Source of the DNA: Podaxis mareebaensis
Lineage: Eukaryota; Basidiomycota; Agaricomycetes; Agaricales; Agaricaceae
Assembly (NCBI GenBank): GCA_018524725.1
Contig: JAEUWP010000634.1
Coordinates: 1 to 64,000 of the forward strand
Reading direction: 5' to 3'
Length of the DNA: 64,000 bases
Shown one piece after another: positions 20,625-41,729 of the stretch. Numbering within the stretch: the stretch's first letter is position 1; each line of letters begins with the position of its first letter. Position numbers and translations under genes: made by a program. The notes under the pieces are model-generated. The model ran no database searches, was not told where the DNA came from, and saw nothing but the letters and a program-made list of their open reading frames with translations.

Positions 20625-20989
20625 TTTTACATTATACTATAAAATGTTTATATTTAACTGACCGCAGCCTAGGCTATAATTTATATTATAATAAAAGATC
20701 TACTAAAACCTTTATAGTAATAGCACCACCCACCCTTGCCTGTGGCTAGGCTGCTGCACCCAGCCTTTTGGCTGGTTGCTGCTACTAGCTGGACCGGCTG
20801 CAGCTGCCAAAAGACTGCTACTAATTTTGTAGCAGCCGCAGCCATTAGGCGGCTGCAGCAGCAGCCAATGGCTGCTGCTGCTGCTATTAATTGATACTCT
20901 TTTAGTTTTAATAAAAAATACTTTACTAGCCCATAATGACACCCTAGCTTTTTTTTTTGCACCTGCAGCCTGTGGAGCAGCGGCAGCGG

Positions 20990-21648
20990 CCATAGGCTGC
21001 AGGTGGCCGCTGCCATCAAACCAACAAATTAAGTATGGTTGATGTTCATTATAGCAGCCTTTGGCTGCAGCCAAAAGCTGCAGCTGCTATTACCCGTGTT
21101 TCTAAATCTAGCAGCGGCCTTTGGCTGGGTGGCAAGTAATAAAATTTTCATTATCTTACGAGTAGGATTAGTTTTCTTAATGAATCTAGCCTTTGGCTAG
21201 AACACAATAAGAATATAATACACCATTATATTTCTAGTTTCAATATCCAGCCTTTGGCTGTCATAAATTTTTCACTTTAAAAAAATAGAAGGTTTTATAG
21301 ATTTTATAAATTTAGTTTTCTTTTTATAAAGAAATTTTTAATTTTCAGCCTAGCCACAGGCAAGACTGCTACTAATTTTGTAGCAGCCAAAGGCTGCAGC
21401 CATAGGCTGCTGCTGCAGCCGCCGGCCTTTGGCTGGCTGCGGCTGCTGCAGCCATTGGCTGCAGCGGCTGCTATTAATTGAACATATGATATAGATTTAA
21501 CATTACCAGATGATTCTAATATTTTAAATTGTATCAATATATATTGATTACTTTTTAATTGTAGCCTTTGTAGCCTATTAATTATTAATTTATCAGTTAA
21601 AACTTGATTTTCAAATTTTACTGAATAAGTAAGCCATTTATTTTTCAT
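20990..21648 (-). pseudogene. dpo: Plasmid-type DNA polymerase fragment
   Basis: On the minus strand, ITKNK-type N-terminal sequence (MKNKWLTYSVKFENQVLTDK at 21648, then SNQYILIQFKILESSGNVKS) resembles the N-terminal region of the other copies (compare NINENQHIIILFRIKSFN). Further on, LETRV and NEHQPYLICWFDG at about 21100-21015 match the start of the exonuclease domain at 11900-11960. Compound GC clusters at 21050-21130 and 21340-21475 separate the pieces. No catalytic motif remains. The N-terminal assignment is weaker than the exonuclease part. Confidence 0.6.
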
Positions 21649-22187
21649 ATTTAATTCATATTTTTTTAATTAAAAAGAGATAAATATACATTTTTATGTA
21701 ATATATAAATGATACAATCTCTTAATATATCATATACATTTCTTATTAATATAGGATATAATAAAAAGAGGAGGGTTATAGCAGCCTTTGGCTGCAGCGG
21801 AAGCCAGCCAAAGGCCGGCTGCAGCTGGCCGCAGCTATTTAATTCATATGCATAAAACATTATAAAGTTTTAGAACTCAAGGGGTTATTTTTGTAGCCGC
21901 AGCCAGCCAAAGGCCGGCGGCTGCTAGTACTATAAAATTGTTTTATTTGTTTGTTGTGTTTTATGTGGTTGTGGCCTTGCCGCCTTTGGCTGCTAGGCTA
22001 GTTGTGTTGTTCTGGCTAAAGCATTCGCTAGGATTTGGATTTTGAAATTCAAGAATTTACTAGCCTAGCCACACATATAGCAGCCTCTGGCTGCAGCAGC
22101 CTTTGGCTGGGTGCCGCTGCCTAGCCAAAGGCTAGGGCGCAGCTGGTAATTAATTTTGTTATGTATTTTAACACATATAATATATTA
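21649..22187. repeat. Spacer downstream of nad6
   Basis: No gene recognised. GC clusters at 21780-21835, 21895-21925, 21975-22000 and 22075-22145. The rest is AT-rich. Confidence 0.55.
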
Positions 22188-23006
22188 TTATTTATTCGTT
22201 GTATTTTTTGTATTATCAGCAGCCGCCGGCCTTTGGCTGGCTGCGGCTACTATTTTTGTAATTTTTTTTTTTATCTGTACTTGGGGGAAATTGTTATTAG
22301 TGTTTAAATTTACACTAGCCTCAGTACTAGGCGCATATACTTCATTATTAATTTTAGATATTACTATTGTAGCAAACATAGCTAATAGTAATATTACACT
22401 TAAAGTTATTAATAATACAGCACCGTAAGTATATAAACTATAACCTAAAGATTCTATTTGTTGGAAATCTGTAATAATTACATCACTACTTTGACTAGTA
22501 AAAATAGGAGCTAAATTACTATTAGTTACAATAGAATTAATTAAATCAATAGAAACTACTAGTTTTTGGCTAGACCAGTTACCTAAATTACTGCTACCAG
22601 ATAATATAGTATTTAAATAAGTAATTTTATCTAAGAATATAGATATAGCTGGAACATTATTAAAGTTAAATGGTATAATACTAAATATTATAAATATAAA
22701 TAAAGAACCTATTGCTATAGCTAAAGGTAAGTTTTTAGTATATTGACTACCTGTTTCTAAAATATCAGTTAATTTAATATTAATCATCATAATTACGAAT
22801 AAGAATAAAACTGCTATAGCTCCAACATATACTATAATATATGATATACCTACAAAATTTATTCCTATTAAGATTAAATATCCAGCACCAGATACAAAAG
22901 TAGAAATTAAGAAGATTACTGAAATTACAGGGTTTTTTGATGTAATAGAGAATACACTAGATAATAATGTTGCAAAAGCTAACATATTTACAAATATTGT
23001 TGTCAT
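22188..23006 (-). CDS. nad6: NADH dehydrogenase subunit 6 with hairpin-lengthened tail
   Basis: ND6 of complex I. Five hydrophobic segments are present, including VGISYIIVYVGAIAVLFLFV, the conserved core, and GAVLLITLSVILLLAMFATI. The open frame is 272 aa, longer than the roughly 200 aa usual in fungi. The last 30 or so residues include a GC-hairpin translation (VAAASQRPAAAD, 22209-22248) followed by a low-complexity end, so the original stop was probably lost or displaced by the insertion. The middle (about residues 130-175) also carries a long polar loop. Start ATG at 23006 gives MTTIFVNMLAFA. Confidence 0.93.
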   Translation of the reverse strand: MTTIFVNMLAFATLLSSVFSITSKNPVISVIFLISTFVSGAGYLILIGINFVGISYIIVYVGAIAVLFLFVIMMINIKLTDILETGSQYTKNLPLAIAIGSLFIFIIFSIIPFNFNNVPAISIFLDKITYLNTILSGSSNLGNWSSQKLVVSIDLINSIVTNSNLAPIFTSQSSDVIITDFQQIESLGYSLYTYGAVLLITLSVILLLAMFATIVISKINNEVYAPSTEASVNLNTNNNFPQVQIKKKITKIVAAASQRPAAADNTKNTTNK

Positions 23007-24244
23007 TTTTTTATTTTAAAGTTAATAAACCTAGCTTTATTATTAATCTCTGCAGCGGCCAGCTGCAGCCAATAACCGAAGCCGGTCGCAGCAGCCTATG
23101 GCTGCAGCCTTTGGCTGCTACAGCCTAGCCTTTGGCAAGGGTGGCAGAGAAGCATAAAGATTAAATTAATATAAGCTAGCCACATTTAGTGGATGCCTAC
23201 ATATAAAATTATAGCCTTTGGCTATAATTTATAAATTATAGCCTTTGGCTATAATATAACTAATCTATTAGCATAGTTAATCAAATAACAGGCAAAGACT
23301 AATCTTATTTGAAATTAATTAAAAATTAATTACAGCAGCAGCCATTGGCGGCTGCAGCAGCCTTTAGCTGCGGCAAGGCTAGAAAAAAAGATTAAGATTA
23401 GTAGGTTTAACCAAGAATTAGTGACCTTAATTTTTATGATTACAATATTTTTTTTTTATTATTTGTAAAGCTCAGCCTTGCCTTTGGCTAGCTTCTAGCT
23501 ATTCTGGTTTTAGCACCAGCCATTGGCTGCACCAGCCAAAAGGCTGGGAGCAGCTGCAGCCAATGGCTGCACCAGCCACCCAAAAGGCTGGGTGCTGCTG
23601 CTCCCTAGCCACAGGCTAGGGCGCTGGTATTGTATTAATCTAAAAATAGCCCTCCCTTAGGAGGAAGATTAGCTATACAAATAATATATTAATATTAATT
23701 TCAATTATAAAAATATATATACTTAAGGCAGGATGTTTAAACATTCCATGGATTTGTTTCTTGTTAATTGCAGCCGCCCAGCCTTTGGCTGGGTGGCGGT
23801 TACACTAAAATGGAGAATATGATCTGGGAGCCGCCGGCCTTTGGCTGACAGGAGGCTAATAAAACTAGAGTAGCAGCCGCCACCCAGCCAAAGGCTGGGC
23901 GGCTGCAGCACACCCATTGGCTGGAGCAGCAGCCTTTGGCTGGCTATTAAAAATAAAAATCCAGCTTAAAGCAGGGAGGGGGGTATACTTTATAGCATTA
24001 GCATCTAGTAGCAGCGGCAGCGGCAGCAGCGGCAGCGGCAGCCAAAGGCTGCTGCTGCTACAAAGGCTGCTGCGGCTATTAAATATTTAACTTATAAGCT
24101 ACATATAGTAGTATATATTGTGTTGTAGCCGCCCAGCCTTGCCACAGGCTAGGATGCTGCTAATATTTTTGCTATGCTTTGCTATGCTTTGCTTTGCTTT
24201 GCTTTGCTTTGCTTTGCTATAAAAATATATTAAATTAAGCATAA
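23007..24244. repeat. Spacer between nad6 and nad4
   Basis: No protein gene recognised. Dense compound GC palindromes lie at 23050-23145, 23335-23375, 23515-23635, 23770-23945 and 24010-24085. An AT-rich hairpin pair lies at 23210-23255. At 23185-23200 the plus strand reads TTTAGTGGATGCCTACAT, resembling a large-subunit rRNA 5' end (see findings). A GCTTT tandem array is at 24171-24219. Confidence 0.6.
24171..24219. repeat. GCTTT tandem array
   Basis: About nine copies of GCTTT, two of them with an inserted TAT (GCTATGCTTT). Lies 26 nt beyond the stop codon of nad4 and may form by slippage. Confidence 0.85.
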
Positions 24245-25732
24245 TTAAGCTACAGTATAAAGTAAAGCAGATGTAGCAGTATGTAAAGAAGTTAAAATTA
24301 CATTAGGTAATATACCGAAAACTACAGTAGGTATTAATAAACTAATTAAAAGATAATATTCTCTTCTATTAATATCTTTAGCTAGAGGTGGTAAAGAAGG
24401 AGATAAGTTACCATAAGATAATCTATTATACAAGAATATAGAGTAACAAGCAGATAAAACAATTCCAGTTGCACCTAAGCAAGCAATTATAGGATTTTGT
24501 TGCCATATTCCAATTAAAGATAATTGTTCACCTAAGAAGTTTAAACTTAAAGGTATACCTGTATTACATAAAGTGAAAATGAAGAATAATATAGTAAACA
24601 CTGGCATATATGTAGCTAATCCTCTAATATAATTAATAATTCTTTTCCCAGTTCTATCATAAATTATACCTCCAACACATATAAATAGAGCTGGTGATAC
24701 AAATCCGTGACCTAAAGCTAATAATATTCCACCTTCAATACCTTGTATTGTATTAGAGAATATACCTAAAACAACTACACCCATGTGTGCAATACTACTA
24801 TAAGCAATTAATCTTTTTGTATCTTGTTGTATGATAGTAGAGAAACTAGCATATATTATAGCTATTATAGCTATAGTTTGTACTAATGGATTAAAGTAAT
24901 TTGTTGCATCTGGTAAAAAATTAATTAATACTCTCAAATATCCATATGTAGCTAATTTTAAGATTGTAGCAGCTAGTATTATTGATCCAGCTAATGGTGA
25001 ATCAGCGTGAGCTTTAGGTAACCAAATTATAAATGGATATAATGGAGTTTTAACTGCAAAAGCTAAGAAGAATCCTAACCATAAAATTTTTTGACTTTCT
25101 AAACTAATAGAATATAATGAAATTAATTGGAAATCTGTTGAACCTATATAGCTATATATCATTAATATACATAATAACATAGGTAAACTACCAGCTAATG
25201 TATATAAGAAAAATAAGAATGCTGATCTAAATCTATCATTACCGTGTCCAAATATTACTATTACTATAAATAATATTGGTAATACACTTTCGAAGAAGAT
25301 ATAGAATAATAATAAATCTAATGATACAAAAGCACATATTTGTAATGTTTCTAATAATAAGAATGAAATTAAAAAGAATTTTAGATTTTTAGTTATATTT
25401 GTATAATTAGATAATAATGCTACAGGTGTTACAAATGTAGTTAATAATACAAAATATAAAGATATACCATCTATACCAAAATTTAAATTACAAAAGTTTC
25501 CGTAGCCGCCAAAGGCCGCTGCTGGATTAAATTCTGATGAAACTGAAACTACAAATTGATATTGTGTTTGACTAGAATCAAATTGATACCAAATAAATAA
25601 TGAAATAAAGAAATTAATTAGAGATGTTGTCAAAGCTATTTTTTTCATTTGATTTTGACTCTCTATAGTATTTGACATAGGTAGAATTATTAAACTACCT
25701 ATTATAGGTATTAATAGTAATAAAGTTATCAT
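24245..25732 (-). CDS. nad4: NADH dehydrogenase subunit 4 with one in-frame hairpin insert
   Basis: ND4 of complex I, 495 aa, an antiporter-like proton channel subunit. Family stretches: NLNFGIDGISLYFVLLTTFV, FFESVLPILFIVIVIFGHG, KTPLYPFIIWLPKAHADSPL (with the conserved Lys and His) and AYSSIAHMGVVVLGI. A peptide insert near residues 70-82 (NPAAAFGGYGN) corresponds to a GC hairpin at about 25500-25528 and keeps the frame. It lies in the loop before the conserved GIDGISLYF segment. Start ATG at 25732 gives MITLLLLIPIIGS. Confidence 0.96.
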   Translation of the reverse strand: MITLLLLIPIIGSLIILPMSNTIESQNQMKKIALTTSLINFFISLFIWYQFDSSQTQYQFVVSVSSEFNPAAAFGGYGNFCNLNFGIDGISLYFVLLTTFVTPVALLSNYTNITKNLKFFLISFLLLETLQICAFVSLDLLLFYIFFESVLPILFIVIVIFGHGNDRFRSAFLFFLYTLAGSLPMLLCILMIYSYIGSTDFQLISLYSISLESQKILWLGFFLAFAVKTPLYPFIIWLPKAHADSPLAGSIILAATILKLATYGYLRVLINFLPDATNYFNPLVQTIAIIAIIYASFSTIIQQDTKRLIAYSSIAHMGVVVLGIFSNTIQGIEGGILLALGHGFVSPALFICVGGIIYDRTGKRIINYIRGLATYMPVFTILFFIFTLCNTGIPLSLNFLGEQLSLIGIWQQNPIIACLGATGIVLSACYSIFLYNRLSYGNLSPSLPPLAKDINRREYYLLISLLIPTVVFGILPNVILTSLHTATSALLYTVA

Positions 25733-26608
25733 TTTTATTGTAAATTTTTTATTGATTATCTTTATTTTGATAATCTTATTGTAGCAGCCTATTCTCTGTA
25801 CTGCAACTCTTATTATCAGTCCTTATATTTGGCCTAACTTTAAACTGGTCTAGTATCCGCATTAGGCTTATCTAGCTGCAGCGCCCACGCCCATAGGCTG
25901 CCGCTGCTATTTTACATGTTTTAGCAACCTGTCACCTCCCAACAGGGTGCACCAGCCTATGGCTGGTGCATGTGGCTGCAGCACCAGCCAATGGCTGCTG
26001 CTGCATTACATTTTATTTGATAATTACTATCACCAGCCAAAGGCTGGCTGTATAGCCTTAGATGTATTAGACTTGGCTAGTTAAAGCGCTAGAGATAGTA
26101 GCAGCTAGACCTACAAAAAAAATTTATATTTTTACTTTAGAGCCAATAAGGAGAGACTTTGTTAATTTATATATTTAAATAGGTTAAATTAATTATTATA
26201 CTTAATTTTTAGCTTGATGTTTAAACTTTGAGTATTTTAAGCTCAAGAATTAGAAAAGCTGCACCCGCTGCAGCAGCCTTTGGCTGGAGCGGGTGCCTTT
26301 GGGAGCACCCAGCCAAAAGGCTGGGAGCTGCTGCAGCCAGCCAAAGGCCGCTGCTGGTGCTAATAAATAACATTTAAAGCCTTTTATATGGCTGCTGTAA
26401 TAAAGATTACATATAATAATAATAAATACGCTAGCCGCAGCCAAAAGGCTGCTGCAGCCATTGGCTGCTGCAGCGGCCTTTGGCTGGCTGCAGCTAGGGG
26501 GTAATATTCAATTTTTGTTTTTTGCAGCCAGAGGCTCAATGCTAGCAGTGTTTAACTTCTAGTATACAGACTTGTAATTGATTAATTTCAATTTAATTTT
26601 TAATAAAA
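25733..26608. repeat. Spacer between nad4 and cox1
   Basis: No gene seen. GC clusters occur at 25880-25905, 25945-26005, 26030-26055, 26260-26360, 26430-26500 and 26525-26540, with AT-rich sequence between. This is the 3' side of cox1. Confidence 0.6.
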
Positions 26609-36583
<9,975 letters not shown>

Positions 36584-36754
36584 TGTACTTTGCTATTTAG
36601 CTATGTCGTCTTAATTTCTATCTATAAAACTAGATACATGATTATTACATTATTTAATCTAGCCAGCCAAAGGCCGCTATATTTTAAATGCAATAGTATA
36701 ATTTAAAATAATTTATACCCCTTTTAAATTATTTATGGCCAAAGGCTAGAATTT

Positions 36755-37167
36755 AATAATATTTCTGAGAATAATAATCAAAATTTAATATCAGCCAGCT
36801 GGCTAGTAGCTGGGCTACAATTAGTAGCTGGGTTACAATTTTTAGCTGGGCTACAATTTAAGAATACAGAAAACAACAGCACCCTAGCCACAGGCTAGGC
36901 TGTTGTCTAGCCCTAGCTAGATATTAATAATAAAATAAAAATTATAATATACCAGCCAAGCCATAGGGTGCAGCAGCCTAGCCACAGGGTGCAGCTGGGG
37001 GGTAAAATAATTAAATAAAATAAAACAAGCAGCTTTTTAGTTTAAACTAAAAATTGATCTAACTATACCCCAGCCTTGTTAATGGTTGGAGCGGCCAGCC
37101 ATAGGCTGCAGCAGCCAAAGGCTGCAGCCAGAGGCTGCTGCTGTGGCTGCTGCTACTAATTTTTTAA
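36755..37167. repeat. Spacer between cox1 and cox2
   Basis: AT-rich with several short AGCTGGGCT hairpins (36795-36855), GC clusters at 36880-36905 and 36955-36995, and a compound palindrome block at 37088-37155. No gene seen. Confidence 0.55.
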
Positions 37168-37938
37168 TTATTGAGAAGCAGAATCAACCCAAACTAAGAA
37201 ATCAGGTGAAGATACAGCTTCAACTACTATAGGCATAAATCCGTGCCATACTCCGCAAATTTCAGAACATTGACCATAGAATGTACCTGTTCTTTCAGCT
37301 AAGAAAGAAACTTGATTTAATCTACCTGGTACAGCATCTAATTTTAAACCTAAAGAAGGAACAGCGAAAGAGTGTAATACGTCAGCACCAGTAACAATTA
37401 ATCTGATGTGACAATCTACAGGTATAATTAATTTATTATCTACATCTAATAATCTAAATTGTCCTAATTCTAAATCAGATTCAGGTATCATATAAGAATC
37501 AAAATCAATAGATTCTCCAGTATCTGTAATAAAATCAGAATACTCATATGACCAGTACCATTGATGACCTACAACTTTAATTGTTAATGTAGGAGATATA
37601 ACTTCATCCATTAAATATAATAATCTAAATGAAGGGAAAGCAATAGCAATTAAAATTAAAGCTGGTGTTATAGTCCATACTAATTCTAATACTGTACCAT
37701 GTGTTAAATATTTATGTGAAATAGGGTTTTTACTTGAATCGAAGTAATAAATTATAGTAAATAATACCCAAAATACAGATAAAGAAATTACTATTAAATA
37801 GAAACCTATAGTATTGTGTAATGTTACTAGACCTGTGAAACCTGGAGCTGCACTATCTTGGAAACCTAATTGCCAAGGTTGAGCTGCATCATTGTATATA
37901 GTTAAAATTAAATTAGTTAAACTAGTTAAATTTATCAT
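37168..37938 (-). CDS. cox2: Cytochrome c oxidase subunit 2
   Basis: Subunit 2 of complex IV, which receives electrons from cytochrome c at its CuA centre, 256 aa. Two membrane helices (residues about 35-60 and 80-105) precede the soluble domain. VVGHQWYWSYEYSDF is the aromatic electron-entry strip, and GQCSEICGVWHGFMPI carries the CuA ligands (Cys, Glu, Cys, His, Met). The start ATG at 37938 gives MINLTSLTNLI. No intron and no hairpin. All tryptophan codons are TGG. Confidence 0.97.
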   Translation of the reverse strand: MINLTSLTNLILTIYNDAAQPWQLGFQDSAAPGFTGLVTLHNTIGFYLIVISLSVFWVLFTIIYYFDSSKNPISHKYLTHGTVLELVWTITPALILIAIAFPSFRLLYLMDEVISPTLTIKVVGHQWYWSYEYSDFITDTGESIDFDSYMIPESDLELGQFRLLDVDNKLIIPVDCHIRLIVTGADVLHSFAVPSLGLKLDAVPGRLNQVSFLAERTGTFYGQCSEICGVWHGFMPIVVEAVSSPDFLVWVDSASQ

Positions 37939-38902
37939 TTATTAATTAATATTTTTTTTATCTTAATTTACTGGTTCTAGTTATAGTTAAAGTTAACTTA
38001 TATCTAGACTAGAACTTAAACGCAGTGCAGCACCCTAGCCACAGGCTAGGCTGCTGCAATTTAATTTATTTTTGTTTAAATTAAAAAAAACTGCATCTTA
38101 AGACCCATCTTATTATTTTCTTGCATTTAACCCAAGCAATCACAGGGAGCAGCCTTTGGCTGTAACAACATATAGCCTTTGGCTGAATATTGTATTTCAG
38201 CCAAAGGCTGAAAAAAACAAAACTAAAAAAATTACAGCACCCTTGCCTGTGGCTAGGGTGCTGCACCACCACCCTTTGGGTGGTGCTGCAGCCTTTGGCT
38301 GTGGCTGGATAAATTTTTAATCAGTTTATTAGGGAAATTATAAATTGGTTATTATCCTCTTTTAATTATTTATAATTCAGCATAAATAATTAATATTTTA
38401 TATTCAATCTTAGTTAAAAAAAAAAAATCAGGAATTTTCATTATTAGCTGCAGCCAGCCACAGGGTGCAGTAGCCTATGGCTAGGACTACAATATTAAAT
38501 ATGTAAAGTATAAAGCTAGTGTAATGGTAATGAAAAGTCGCCTGCTCCCGCCTTAGGGAGCAAAAAAAAGGGGGGAGCAGCAAATAAAAAATTTTACTAG
38601 CTAGTTTAAAGAAATTAGGTAAATCTGTTTAAGTGGTACCAGCCATAGGCTGCAGCAGCCAATGGCTGGGTGGCAGGGTGTTTTAGCTGCCAAAGGCTGC
38701 GGCTAAAAAAAAAAATCTATTTTTTTCAATTCTAGCTCCAGAATTCTAATTATAATTAATAAACAGTGGCTGGCTTAAATTAAGGCCTAATTATTGTCAT
38801 TATCGTTCTAATATTACCTTTAAATATTTCTTGCCAAAGGCTAGGTCCAGCCAAAGGCTGGGGTTTTATTTGTATAGCCTTTGGCTAGAAAACTTAACAT
38901 TA
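37939..38902. repeat. Spacer upstream of cox2
   Basis: No gene recognised. GC clusters at 38025-38055, 38150-38300, 38450-38480, 38550-38580, 38640-38675 and 38835-38885. AT-rich sequence otherwise. Confidence 0.55.
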
Positions 38903-39945
38903 TTAGAAGTTAAACTTAGACCTAGCAGCAGCCTTTGGGTGCGCTACAATGTTTTTTGAAGAAGATACAAACTTATGTAAATTTACCCCTAAACATTCAT
39001 AAAGTATTTGATTAGTAACTAACCAATGTAGACCATGACAGCCAAAGGCTGTCAATAAACCTGTAAAAATAAATATAGGGATATAAAGTAAAGTAATCCA
39101 GCTTAAAAAAGTTTGATACTTAACATAAAAAGTAATAAATTTATTATCAAATTTCTTAATAATTTTATCTTTATTTAATAAAAATATCAAGTTAAAAATA
39201 AAGATTATAAATAATAAGACAGATACAAAAAATAAAAAGAACAATTTCTGCAGCGGCACCAGCCTTGCCAAAGCTAGGCTGCTTTGACCAATTAATAGCC
39301 CGGCTACATCATCAAAAAATCCTTGAACTTGAACAGGTTTTAATACTTGCATTGTTTCTTTAAAAATTAAATCAATTAATTTATTAATAAAATCTGATAA
39401 ATCAGAATTTGTAGCAGCCAGCCAAAGGCTGCTGCCTTGCCATAGGCAAGGGTGCTGCTGCAGCAGTCTTTGGCTGTAAAAACTTATTACCACTAACCTC
39501 AATAATAATACTTTCAACTTTTGACTTATCAGCATGTTTAACTGCTTCAGTTGCAAAATTATTTACTTGTTTATCATTAGTTATATTAGCAGCCAAAGCC
39601 TGGTATAAACTAGGCCAAGTACCAATTCTTCTATATTCTGATAAACCCCATATTAATCTATTAAACCCTACAGGGTTTACTGCCTATGGCTGCAGATTGA
39701 TAAGTAATTTAAATTATCATTAGGACCAGCAGCCAAAGGCTGCAGCCATAGGCTGCTGGTAGGAGATATTGTACAGTGCTGTACTATCTGTATTAGCATT
39801 ACCTCCAGCCATAGGCAGAAGCCTTTGAAAAAATTTACTATATCATCAAAATACCATACAATTAAACCAAATACAATAAAAGTTGCTACGCTTAACCAGA
39901 ATATTTTATCTTTATGCTTGGGGGTAATATTACATATTTTGAAAA
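38903..39945 (-). pseudogene. Orphan membrane-protein gene, broken, two-helix C-terminus
   Basis: Unknown family. On the minus strand the N-terminal part reads DKIFWLSVATFIVFGLIVWY then FDDIVNFF (about 39915-39835), one membrane helix. After GC clusters comes GFNRLIWGLSEYRRIGTWPS (about 39675), NDKQVNNFATEAVKHADKS, then TNSDLSDFINKLIDLIFKE and LFFLFFVSVLLFIIFIFNLI (helix), a charged loop and TFLSWITLLYIPIFIFTGLL (helix). The frame shifts at the clusters near 39420-39475, 39690 and 39730. A relative of the N-terminus is at 61000-61085. The two-helix end resembles those at 40689, 44000 and 55560. No function can be assigned. Confidence 0.6.
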
Positions 39946-40688
39946 AGAATTAGAAAAATATTTCCTGCCTGCAGCCTATGGCTGGCAGGCAGCTGATGCT
40001 TCTGTGATATAGCCAGCCAAAGGCTGCTACACCTAATAATTTATAGCCACAGGCTAATCCTATTTTTACAACTCATGTAAAAACTACTGCCTACCAGCCA
40101 TAGGCTGCAGGCTGGTTCTAGTCTAGTCTAGTCTAGTCTAGTCTAAACTAGTACACAACATAAGGCGCTGCAGCCACAGGCTGCCATAGGTTTATATAAT
40201 TTGATATTTACTAGCTTCGCTCTTCAATGATAATGCTATAAAACTAAAATACAAATTTAAAATAAAATGGGGACCCTATAAATTTGAATTAAAAATTATC
40301 TAGCCCCCGCCTTTTGGGGGACTAAAATTTTTGTAGATACTCTAGCCTTTGGCCATAAAATGAGAGTACAATCTCTTAAAACTTATCCAGCAGCGGCCTT
40401 TGGCTGGGGGGGGGAGGTAGGGGAGGGTACACCCGGCCCCTCCCCTGCCAAATACTGCGGCTATACAATTAAAATTAGTTTAAATTCTCTTTAAGGAGTA
40501 TTAGGTATGAGAAATAAGTAAACTTATAATACTTTATTAGGTAAAAACTACTGCCTTTGGCTGAATAGTTTTATTTTTTTTAGACTTAGATTAAAGAAAC
40601 TTTACATTACTTTTTAATCAGTGTATTTTTTTTAGTCCAGCAGCCAAAGGCTGCCAGAGGCTGCAGCTGGGCTGGCTACTACTATAAT
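39946..40688. repeat. Hairpin-rich spacer with AGTCT array
   Basis: No gene recognised. GC hairpins at 39965-40035, 40090-40115, 40155-40185 and 40640-40670. An AGTCT tandem array is at 40118-40145 and a G run at 40403-40422. Confidence 0.55.
40118..40145. repeat. AGTCT microsatellite
   Basis: Five to six copies of TAGTC, the same pentamer as at 6971-6994. Both arrays lie next to GC hairpins. Confidence 0.85.
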
Positions 40689-41729
40689 TTACATACCTGA
40701 TAACATAATCAGTATCGAAATACACATTAAAAATATTAGTAAATATACTATTATTAATCTAAGATAAAATTTTATATAAAAACCTTTATCTTCATATTTA
40801 CTCATTTTTTCTATAAAATTAAGCCAATCCAAAATAAATTGAGGTAAATATTTAGGAATTTTAATTCTATTAGCCCAGCCAAAGGCTGGGCTAGAAAAAT
40901 TTATATATAAATAGATGTTCAAGCAGCTGCAGTAATAACATATGATAGTGTAAGAAGAAATAGATCCAATAACAAAAAACCATTTTACATAAATAAGGTT
41001 ATTTAAAAATATTGAATTTATTCCACCTCCAGAAGAAAAAATTGAGTTTAAACCATCATTTTGTAAATATAAAAAATAATTTAAAGATATAAAACTAATA
41101 GTAATTACAGCCAAAGGCTGGATATATTTTAACCAGTTAGGTAATTTATTTTTAATAAAACTTATTAAACCAATACCTCGCGTAGATGTTATAGCATCAT
41201 CTTTTAAATTTTTATCCTTAAAATAGTTTATAAATTTTTGTACTTTAAGTAATGCATCAATCTCATTAATTTCAGCCAAGGCTGCTGCAGACTGGTCCTC
41301 ATTTATAATTTTAATTACTCCGTCCTCATTTCTAACTTCAATTTCTTTAGACTTTAATTGTTCAGCAATATTAATTTTTGTAGCACTAGCACTCGCCTCA
41401 TTAATATTTACTTCCTCTGTATTTTTTCTAATTTCAGTTATTTCAGACCTAAATTGTGCTAATTCATTTAGTTTTTTATTAGCTTCATCTTTACTTAATT
41501 CTTTAAACTCATTTGATTTATTCACCTTAATTTTCTCGTCTAGCCTTTGGCTATTACTTTTTCTATTAAAGCTTTTAAAATAGGTGAAGTTATTCCTTGC
41601 CAAAGGCAACACATCTTCTATATATATATTATCATAAGTAAAATTTTTCTGTTCTAAGTTACAATTCTCAAAATTTTTTAAATTTGTTTTACCAATTTCC
41701 TTAGCATTAGTTGAATTTAGCCAATTCAT
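40689..41729 (-). CDS. Chimeric membrane ORF beginning with the cox1 N-terminus
   Basis: 346-aa ORF of unknown function. The first 13 residues ([13 protein letters not shown]) are identical to cox1, and the upstream DNA is a copy of the cox1 leader (41690-41899). After this come unrelated charged sequence (residues about 60-140, coiled-coil-like, KSNEFKELSKDEANKKLNEL), a helix at about 195-220 (AVITISFISLNYFLYL), then at the C-terminus a helix (WFFVIGSISSYTIICYYCS), a loop with RIKIPKYLPQFILDWLNFIE and a last helix (LIIVYLLIFLMCISILIMLS). Hairpins at 40873-40890, 41105-41120 and 41548 are in frame. It likely uses cox1 expression signals. The arrangement recalls chimeric mitochondrial ORFs behind plant cytoplasmic male sterility, by analogy only. 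Confidence 0.8.
   Translation of the reverse strand: MNWLNSTNAKEIGKTNLKNFENCNLEQKNFTYDNIYIEDVLPLARNNFTYFKSFNRKSNSQRLDEKIKVNKSNEFKELSKDEANKKLNELAQFRSEITEIRKNTEEVNINEASASATKINIAEQLKSKEIEVRNEDGVIKIINEDQSAAALAEINEIDALLKVQKFINYFKDKNLKDDAITSTRGIGLISFIKNKLPNWLKYIQPLAVITISFISLNYFLYLQNDGLNSIFSSGGGINSIFLNNLIYVKWFFVIGSISSYTIICYYCSCLNIYLYINFSSPAFGWANRIKIPKYLPQFILDWLNFIEKMSKYEDKGFYIKFYLRLIIVYLLIFLMCISILIMLSGM

Noticed and set aside
20681..21074. Two overlapping Ala-rich frames
   Set aside because: They are alternative readings of compound GC palindromes flanking a polymerase fragment. Only NEHQPYLICWFDG is meaningful.
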